DNA from: ANME-2 cluster archaeon
GTDB taxonomy: Archaea > Halobacteriota > Methanosarcinia > Methanosarcinales > Methanocomedenaceae
NCBI GenBank assembly: GCA_023544605.1
Contig: JAMJFQ010000006.1
Location: 1 to 28,430 of the forward strand
Direction of reading: 5' to 3'
Length of the DNA stretch: 28,430 bases
Each line of letters begins with the position of its first letter. The first letter of the stretch is position 1. The translations under genes were made by a program, and so were the position numbers. The notes under the pieces are model-generated. The model saw nothing but the letters and a program-made list of their open reading frames with translations, did not search any database and was not told the DNA's origin. Positions 23,938-28,430 of this stretch are shown here, piece by piece.

Positions 23938-23952
23938 TTTCGCAAAACGAAA
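23938..23952. promoter_or_regulatory. Small palindrome in the divergent pspA / DUF1614 promoter region
   Basis: TTTCG-CAAAA-CGAAA is a perfect 5-base inverted repeat. It lies between the TATA elements of pspA (minus) and the DUF1614-like gene (plus), a position from which a regulator could serve both. Confidence 0.3.
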
Positions 23953-23966
23953 TAAATTAAATAAGG

Positions 23967-23974
23967 TATATAAA
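23967..23974 (+). promoter_or_regulatory. TATA box of the DUF1614-like gene
   Basis: TATATAAA predicts transcription from about 24000, which leaves a short leader holding the AAAGGTGAT ribosome site before the TTG start. Confidence 0.55.
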
Positions 23975-24021
23975 CTTCTCTAACAATCTAAAATAAAATA
24001 GTAATTAAAAGGTGATATCAA

Positions 24022-24720
24022 TTGCGTGGAAAGATCTTCAGACAGGATGTTCAGATGTTTGCGCTTTTCGGATTTATACTTCTGGCAATTTTCTATCTCA
24101 TTTATACAGAAAAACTGGGTATTCATTGGAACATTCATCCAATCATATTGATCTTAACACTGGCAGGCATGCTCGTGTTCTCAGCTGCCGAGATACCTAT
24201 CTACCGTATGAGAACAAAAAAACCTGACTTCTCTGATGAACAAACCCAACTGTTAGGTGAGTTCTACTCGGTGCCATTGGAAGAAGAATGTGATACAGGT
24301 GATGAACTTGTATTTAACACCAAGATTACCCTGAATGTAGGTGGTTTCATACTGCCGCTTCTGTTCTCAGTTTATGCAGTGATGAACAATCCAGGTTTTG
24401 CAGCACTTGAGATCATGCTCATCGTAGTAGTATTCACCCACCTGTTATCAGATATCAAACCCGGGATTGGCATTGTAATACCTGATTATATGGGACTGCT
24501 GCCCATTCCCTTCGCCCTGATACTGGACCCTGGTAATGCTGCCACCGTTGTTCTTGTCTCGGGTGTACTGGGCATCCTGCTGGGCGTGGTCACAACGCTA
24601 TTCAATATAAATGAGCAAACCAAGGGAAGTGCCTATATTAACCTGGGCGGGGTTGGTAATTTCAGGGCAATATACATTACCGTATTATTAGCAGTACTGC
24701 TTTCCTTTTCATCATTGTAG
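24022..24720 (+). CDS. DUF1614-like multi-pass membrane protein
   Basis: A TTG at 24022 follows an AAAGGTGAT site by about seven bases and gives 232 residues. Hydrophobic segments occur at roughly 14-30, 40-58, 107-122, 130-146, 165-190 and 210-230. A soluble loop (RMRTKKPDFSDEQTQLLGEFYSVPLEEE) lies between the second and third. Conserved-looking motifs are NVGGFILPLLFSVY, FTHLLSDIKPGIGI and YINLGGVGNFRAIYI. I recognise the pattern of DUF1614, a membrane family of unknown function. It is divergent from pspA, so shared envelope-stress control is possible but unproven. Confidence 0.75.
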   Translation: MRGKIFRQDVQMFALFGFILLAIFYLIYTEKLGIHWNIHPIILILTLAGMLVFSAAEIPIYRMRTKKPDFSDEQTQLLGEFYSVPLEEECDTGDELVFNTKITLNVGGFILPLLFSVYAVMNNPGFAALEIMLIVVVFTHLLSDIKPGIGIVIPDYMGLLPIPFALILDPGNAATVVLVSGVLGILLGVVTTLFNINEQTKGSAYINLGGVGNFRAIYITVLLAVLLSFSSL

Positions 24721-24731
24721 GATTGGTGGTT

Positions 24732-26003
24732 CTATATTCTCATATAGCGGGCCACTTCACCCAATTCTTCTTCGATACGCATGAGCTGATTGTACTTGCC
24801 TGTGCGTTCGCTCCTGGCTGGTGCCCCGGTCTTGATAAGTTCCGCACCAAGTGCTACCGAGATGTCAGCGATCATACTATCCTCAGTCTCTGCGGAACGG
24901 TGACTGACCACTACACTGTAACCGTTACGATGTGCAGTGGTCGCGGCATCAAAAGCCTCGCTTAGACTGCCTATCTGGTTGACCTTAAGCAGTAATGAGT
25001 TGCATGCCCCCATCTCAATTCCCTGGTTCAGGCGTTCCACATTGGTGACAAAAAGGTCATCTCCAACTATTATGGTATTAGGCAGTTCTTGGGTAAGGGT
25101 TGCAAAATCTACGAACGCTTCTTCCTCGAAGGCATCTTCGATAAAGTAAATAGGATAGGTGTTTACCAGGTCGAGATAGTAATCAATAAGTTCGCCACTG
25201 TTCAGTTGCTCGCCGTCAATATCATATGTGCCGTCTTTATAGAACGATGAAGCAGCAGCGTCAAATCCTATGGTAATATCATCTTCGGTATATCCTGCTA
25301 CCTCAATTGCCTCTGTTATAGCATCCATGGCGTCTGCTGTCATACTCAATGGAGGGGCATATCCCCCTTCATAACCAACATTCGTTGCACCTGCACCGTA
25401 TTTTTCCTTGAGGATATCGCCCAGGGCGTGGTAGGTCTCAGCCGCCCATCTCAAACCCTCGCGGAAGGTCTCGGCCCCTTTTGGCTGTATCATGAATTCC
25501 TGGATAGAAAGGTCATTGCCGGCATGCTGTCCACCGTTTATGATATTGAGTGTGGGGACCGGTAAGGTAAATGAATTTGTACCTCCCAGGTACTGGTAGA
25601 GTGGTATTTTCAGTGAATCGGCTGCCGCACGGGCCACTGCCAGGCTTACGCCCAGGATAGCGTTGGCACCCAGGCTGGACTTATTCTCGGTACCGTCCAG
25701 TTCTATCATCACCTGGTCGATCTCCCGCTGACGCCGCACTTCCATTCCTGTTATCTCAAGACCCAGTACAGCGTTCACGTTGTGTACGGCTGCAAGTACT
25801 CCCTTGCCACGATAGCGACTATCTTTGTCCCGCATCTCAAGTGCTTCATTCGAACCGGTAGATGCGCCACTGGGAACACTGGCCCGTCCAAAACCCCTTG
25901 ATCTCGTATCATTGCAGTAACTTGTCACATCAACTTCTACGGTAGGATTTCCCCTGGAATCCAGAATCTCTCTTGCATATACCTTTTCTATCTCAAAAGC
26001 CAC
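24732..26003 (-). CDS. eno: Enolase (phosphopyruvate hydratase)
   Basis: The 423-residue glycolytic/gluconeogenic enzyme interconverts 2-phosphoglycerate and phosphoenolpyruvate. Landmarks are the N-terminal AREILDSRGNPTVEVDV, the GASTGSNEALEMRD loop, IEDAFEEEAF and GDDLFVTN for magnesium, the catalytic base K340 in LLKVNQIG, and SHRSAETED. The catalytic glutamate E212 is kept, but the usual DEGG is YEGG (Y211), and the usual SHRSGETED has alanine at A371. A GTG start at 26003 follows a GGTGAT site. A TATA-like element near 26040-26050 on the minus strand gives the gene its own promoter, after the RPA operon terminator. Confidence 0.95.
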   Translation of the reverse strand: MAFEIEKVYAREILDSRGNPTVEVDVTSYCNDTRSRGFGRASVPSGASTGSNEALEMRDKDSRYRGKGVLAAVHNVNAVLGLEITGMEVRRQREIDQVMIELDGTENKSSLGANAILGVSLAVARAAADSLKIPLYQYLGGTNSFTLPVPTLNIINGGQHAGNDLSIQEFMIQPKGAETFREGLRWAAETYHALGDILKEKYGAGATNVGYEGGYAPPLSMTADAMDAITEAIEVAGYTEDDITIGFDAAASSFYKDGTYDIDGEQLNSGELIDYYLDLVNTYPIYFIEDAFEEEAFVDFATLTQELPNTIIVGDDLFVTNVERLNQGIEMGACNSLLLKVNQIGSLSEAFDAATTAHRNGYSVVVSHRSAETEDSMIADISVALGAELIKTGAPARSERTGKYNQLMRIEEELGEVARYMRI

Positions 26004-26060
26004 AATATCACCACTAAGAGATTGTATAAAGGACTATTTAAGTATAAATGTATTTTTTCC

Positions 26061-26091
26061 AAAAAAAAACGAAGTGGGGCCGACAGCCCCA
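26061..26091 (-). terminator. Intrinsic-type terminator of the RPA operon
   Basis: Reading the minus strand, a GC-rich stem TGGGGC/GCCCCA with a five-base loop (26075-26091) is followed by a run of nine T (26061-26069). It lies just after the RPA-associated gene and before enolase. Confidence 0.75.
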
Positions 26092-26108
26092 AAGTAGATA
26101 AACTGAAC

Positions 26109-26669
26109 CTAGGGTTGTTCTTTTAATGCGTCTATCAACATCTGCTTGTATACTGACACATCAGTGTTATAGTGCTCCCTTGCCTTTGTGGCATCCGGAT
26201 CGTTGCTGTTTAGGTTATTCATGCGCTCTATTGTCCGTTGTGCTGTCTCTGCCACCCAGCGCTCCCTGGTTGCCTCATCCACCACATGCACACTTTCCGG
26301 TCTTACCGATGTCAGGACATTACCGTCTTCGGTCTGGAAAGTACTGGGTTTACCAACGATAGCAATATACGCGGGCGCCTCAACTTCAGCTATGGCCCTG
26401 GCAGCTTCGGGCTGGTACTGTCCGGCATATATGATGAAAGCACCAGTAGGGTCTACCACACGGGCTCGCCAGTATTCTGCATCGGTACCGATATCCTCCT
26501 TCTCTGTTAACGTACCCACGATAAACATCCTGTTTATCTTTGCGCCGGTGGGTGTCAACAGATACTGGGGCGAATACTGGTCGTTGCTGTCCTTGAATGA
26601 CAGGTCGGAATCCCTGAACTCCTGTGCAAACACTCTATGTGCAACTTCCCTTGAGTACTGTGATGCCAT
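26109..26669 (-). CDS. RPA-associated OB-fold protein (COG3390 type)
   Basis: The 186-residue protein is the usual archaeal partner encoded after RPA. It has an OB-fold-like core (INRMFIVGTLTEKEDIGTDAEYWRARVVDPTGAFIIYAGQYQPEA, then APAYIAIVGKPSTFQTEDGNVLTSVRPESVHVVDEATRERW) and a helical C-terminal tail. In haloarchaea the equivalent RPAP proteins bind their cognate RPA and support DNA repair. It starts 3 bases after the RPA stop, so the two are made together. No zinc motif is present here; the RPA partner carries it. Confidence 0.88.
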   Translation of the reverse strand: MASQYSREVAHRVFAQEFRDSDLSFKDSNDQYSPQYLLTPTGAKINRMFIVGTLTEKEDIGTDAEYWRARVVDPTGAFIIYAGQYQPEAARAIAEVEAPAYIAIVGKPSTFQTEDGNVLTSVRPESVHVVDEATRERWVAETAQRTIERMNNLNSNDPDATKAREHYNTDVSVYKQMLIDALKEQP

Positions 26670-26672
26670 TGT

Positions 26673-27914
26673 TCAGGCCTCCAACTCGGCTAACAGGGCA
26701 TCTAATTGACCAGCTTCCATTGGCGGGAGACGTGAAACATTCTCTACCAGGATATAACGATCAAGCTTTGGGCCTTTAATGGAATAATACCTACCCAATA
26801 ACCCTTCTTTTATCTTTACGAGCACGACTTCCTGGTCAAGTTCTTTAGTGGCCATCTGTTTGGCATCGTCCAGGGTAATGCTGGTAAGCTGCTCGGTTAC
26901 TTCGCGGTTGACCAATGCGTCCTGTACAGACACGCCGTCATCTATCACTGCCTTTATCCTCAGATCATAGGTCCCTTCCACTTTGCCGTGTTCGCCGCAT
27001 ACCCCTTTGATAAGAGCACGGTTGCACTCAGGGCACCGCTTTATTAAACCTGAACCGGCCTGGATATCTACCATGACGCCCGAGAACTCCACTTCCTGGG
27101 TACCGATCTCGATATCCTCCTGTATTTCCTCTATCAGGCTGGTCTTGTTAAAATTAATCTGGAACCTTTCCTGATAGCTGTCAGTGACCACGTTCTTGAA
27201 TTGGTAGCTTTTTCCCTCCTCTAATGGAGGTAGTTCTGCCTTTGCCCATTTATTGAATTTTATTATCCCTGTTTCATCTCCGATCAATCCCACCTGATCG
27301 ATACTCTCATGGCTATTATCCCATAATTGTGCCACCTTGGCAGAGATATTGATCCACTTCCCTTCAGTTGTTATGTCACTTACTTTTACGGTAGGTGCTT
27401 CACTCTGCTGGGCACTTACCTCGATATCTTCCTGAATCTCCTCGATCTGGCTGGTCCTGTTAAAATTGATCTGGAACCTTTCCTGGAAGCGGTCAGTGAC
27501 CACGTTCTTGAATTGGTAGCTTTTTCCCTCCTCTAATGGAGGTAGTTCTGCCTTTGCCCATTTATTGAATTTTATTATCCCTGTTTCATCTCCGATCAAT
27601 CCCACCTGATCGATACTCTCATGGCTATTATCCCATAATTGTGCCACCTTGGCAGAGATATTGATCCACTTCCCTTCAGTTGTTATGTCACTTACTTTTA
27701 CGGTAGGTGCTTCACCCTGCTGGGTAAAGAAATCTCCTCGAGGGATATTGTATTCCTTCAGAAAATAGTTCACAACACTTCTGTGTGCCTCTTCAGCCGG
27801 TACCTTGAACTCGTTCACAAGTTTCTCAAGTCGACTTTCGATCTCACTGGTGGGTATGGTGATACCTACCTGGCTAAAACGCTCTTCGATATGCTTAGCT
27901 GTCTCTTTTATCAT
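26673..27914 (-). CDS. rpa: Replication protein A (ssDNA-binding), two near-identical OB folds plus zinc finger
   Basis: The 413-residue single-stranded DNA-binding protein has a helical N-terminal domain (residues 1-66, with SVVNYFLKEYNIPRG). Two almost identical OB-folds follow (about 69-172 and 173-276), each starting APTVKVSDITTEGKWINISA. A zinc finger has C294, C297, C306 and H309 (CPEC ... CGEH). A third OB-like segment follows (SGVMVDIQAG ... TYDLRIKAVIDDG). RPA protects ssDNA in replication and repair. A GAGGA site lies 8 bases before the ATG. The OB copies are 104 codons apart and share 223 identical bases, which marks a very recent duplication or gene conversion. Confidence 0.94.
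   Translation of the reverse strand: MIKETAKHIEERFSQVGITIPTSEIESRLEKLVNEFKVPAEEAHRSVVNYFLKEYNIPRGDFFTQQGEAPTVKVSDITTEGKWINISAKVAQLWDNSHESIDQVGLIGDETGIIKFNKWAKAELPPLEEGKSYQFKNVVTDRFQERFQINFNRTSQIEEIQEDIEVSAQQSEAPTVKVSDITTEGKWINISAKVAQLWDNSHESIDQVGLIGDETGIIKFNKWAKAELPPLEEGKSYQFKNVVTDSYQERFQINFNKTSLIEEIQEDIEIGTQEVEFSGVMVDIQAGSGLIKRCPECNRALIKGVCGEHGKVEGTYDLRIKAVIDDGVSVQDALVNREVTEQLTSITLDDAKQMATKELDQEVVLVKIKEGLLGRYYSIKGPKLDRYILVENVSRLPPMEAGQLDALLAELEA
27181..27403. repeat. Direct repeat copy 1 inside RPA (pair at 27493-27715)
   Basis: This segment reads identically, base for base, to 27493-27715, at an offset of 312 bases (104 codons, frame-preserving). Similarity with scattered differences continues below 27181 for roughly 80 bases. 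It encodes most of the second OB-fold. Confidence 0.9.
27493..27715. repeat. Direct repeat copy 2 inside RPA (pair at 27181-27403)
   Basis: This is the partner copy, encoding most of the first OB-fold. The first base difference on the upper side is C at 27716 against T at 27404. Confidence 0.9.
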
Positions 27915-27972
27915 TTCTGATTCCTCAAGCCTCCAGTTTGTTTTGTTTTGGAAGGCAATTGTTACATGTCTT

Positions 27973-27992
27973 GTTAAGTTTATATACTTAAC
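27973..27992. promoter_or_regulatory. Palindromic TATA region between divergent rpa and sulfite-reductase-like gene
   Basis: Arms GTTAAGT and ACTTAAC flank TTATAT, so the TATA element reads well on both strands. On the minus strand it predicts an rpa message starting near 27955. On the plus strand it predicts one near 28008. Confidence 0.5.
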
Positions 27993-28083
27993 CAGAGCGG
28001 GGTGAAAGTAATTATAACGTCTTCAAATATCAGAAGCCATATTACCTATAAAATAGTAATAGAATGAGTGGAGGTTACCAATA

Positions 28084-28430
28084 ATGTCAAATGATATTCC
28101 TGAAAAAGGAGCAATTGTACAGCGAGATAAAGAAACCTATGCCATAGCCCCCCACATCCCCGGCGGCATAATGGATGTCAGCACTCTTCGAAAAATTGCT
28201 GATGTAGCTGAGAAATACCACGTATCTGCCGTCAAGATCACTTCGGCACAGCGCATGGCCATAGTAGGATTAAAAGCAGAGGACCTTGACAGCGTATGGG
28301 CTGATCTGGGTATGGGCACAGGAGCAGCTATCGGGCTGTGCGTGCGCAGTGTGAAAATATGTCCAGGTACTACGTTTTGTAAACGCGGGCAGCAGGATTC
28401 AGTAGGGGTTGGCCTGAAACTGGATGAGTT
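28084..28430 (+). CDS. Siroheme/[4Fe-4S] sulfite-reductase-like protein, C-terminus cut by window edge
   Basis: From the ATG at 28084, nine bases after GGAGG, the frame stays open to the window edge (115 complete codons). Residues 20-70 form the ferredoxin-like half domain of nitrite/sulfite reductases (IAPHIPGGIMDVSTLRKIADVAEKYHVSAVKITSAQRMAIVG). Next comes GAAIGLCVRSVKICPGTTFCKRGQQD, with C93 and C99 as the first two [4Fe-4S]/siroheme cysteines. Such small dissimilatory-sulfite-reductase-like proteins are frequent in methanogens and ANME, and may reduce sulfite or act in an unknown assimilatory step. Most of the catalytic domain and the second cysteine pair would lie outside the window. Confidence 0.85.
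   Translation, partial: MSNDIPEKGAIVQRDKETYAIAPHIPGGIMDVSTLRKIADVAEKYHVSAVKITSAQRMAIVGLKAEDLDSVWADLGMGTGAAIGLCVRSVKICPGTTFCKRGQQDSVGVGLKLDE

Noticed and set aside
27181..27715. The 223-base direct repeat as insertion-element ends
   Set aside because: The copies are in frame within RPA and encode an OB-fold; there is no transposase or inverted terminus.

Overview
The window looks like a chromosomal segment of a methane-metabolising euryarchaeon, probably of the order Methanosarcinales in the broad sense (a methanogen or an ANME-2 type relative). The grounds are a complete block of methanogenesis marker genes next to atwA, the archaeal aromatic pathway entry (ADH synthase plus dehydroquinate synthase II), GatE, archaeal RPA and its partner protein, archaeal primase and GINS, and TATA-type promoters with GTG and TTG starts. 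The exact lineage cannot be fixed from this sequence. No rRNA, tRNA, CRISPR array or insertion sequence was seen.

Layout. 1-1850 (minus): primase small subunit and a GINS-like protein, overlapping by 4 bases. 2189-4017 (plus): an OGG-type DNA glycosylase and a solute-binding-like protein. 4018-4652: no large gene, but a candidate structured transcript with a 30-residue ORF, then the aro promoter with a strong palindrome at the expected transcription start. 4653-9444 (plus): five tightly packed aromatic amino acid genes (ADH synthase, DHQ synthase II, aroD, aroE, prephenate dehydrogenase). 9624-12332: a NIF3-like protein and gatE.

12575-19530 (plus): atwA, mmp3, mmp6, mmp5, mmp15, mmp17, mmp7. 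AtwA (component A2), Mmp3, Mmp7 and Mmp17 are known partners of McrC in the ATP-driven complex that reductively activates methyl-coenzyme M reductase. Mmp5, Mmp6 and Mmp15 lie between them with gaps or overlaps of a few bases. Mmp15 is a BcrA/HgdC-type ATPase that keeps both bridging cysteines, so the operon encodes two different ATPase types linked to low-potential electron transfer.

19645-22803: a deoxyribosyltransferase-like gene (minus), a possibly broken small membrane protein, a stand-alone pyruvate-kinase C-terminal domain, then htpX-pspAB. 22832-23805 (minus): pspA-pspAA, converging on htpX-pspAB; together these form an archaeal membrane-stress module. 24022-24720: a DUF1614-like membrane protein. 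24732-27914 (minus): enolase, then the RPA operon, whose RPA gene carries a very recent in-frame duplication of an OB-fold. 28084 to the end: the start of a siroheme/Fe-S sulfite-reductase-like protein, divergent from RPA across a palindromic TATA region.
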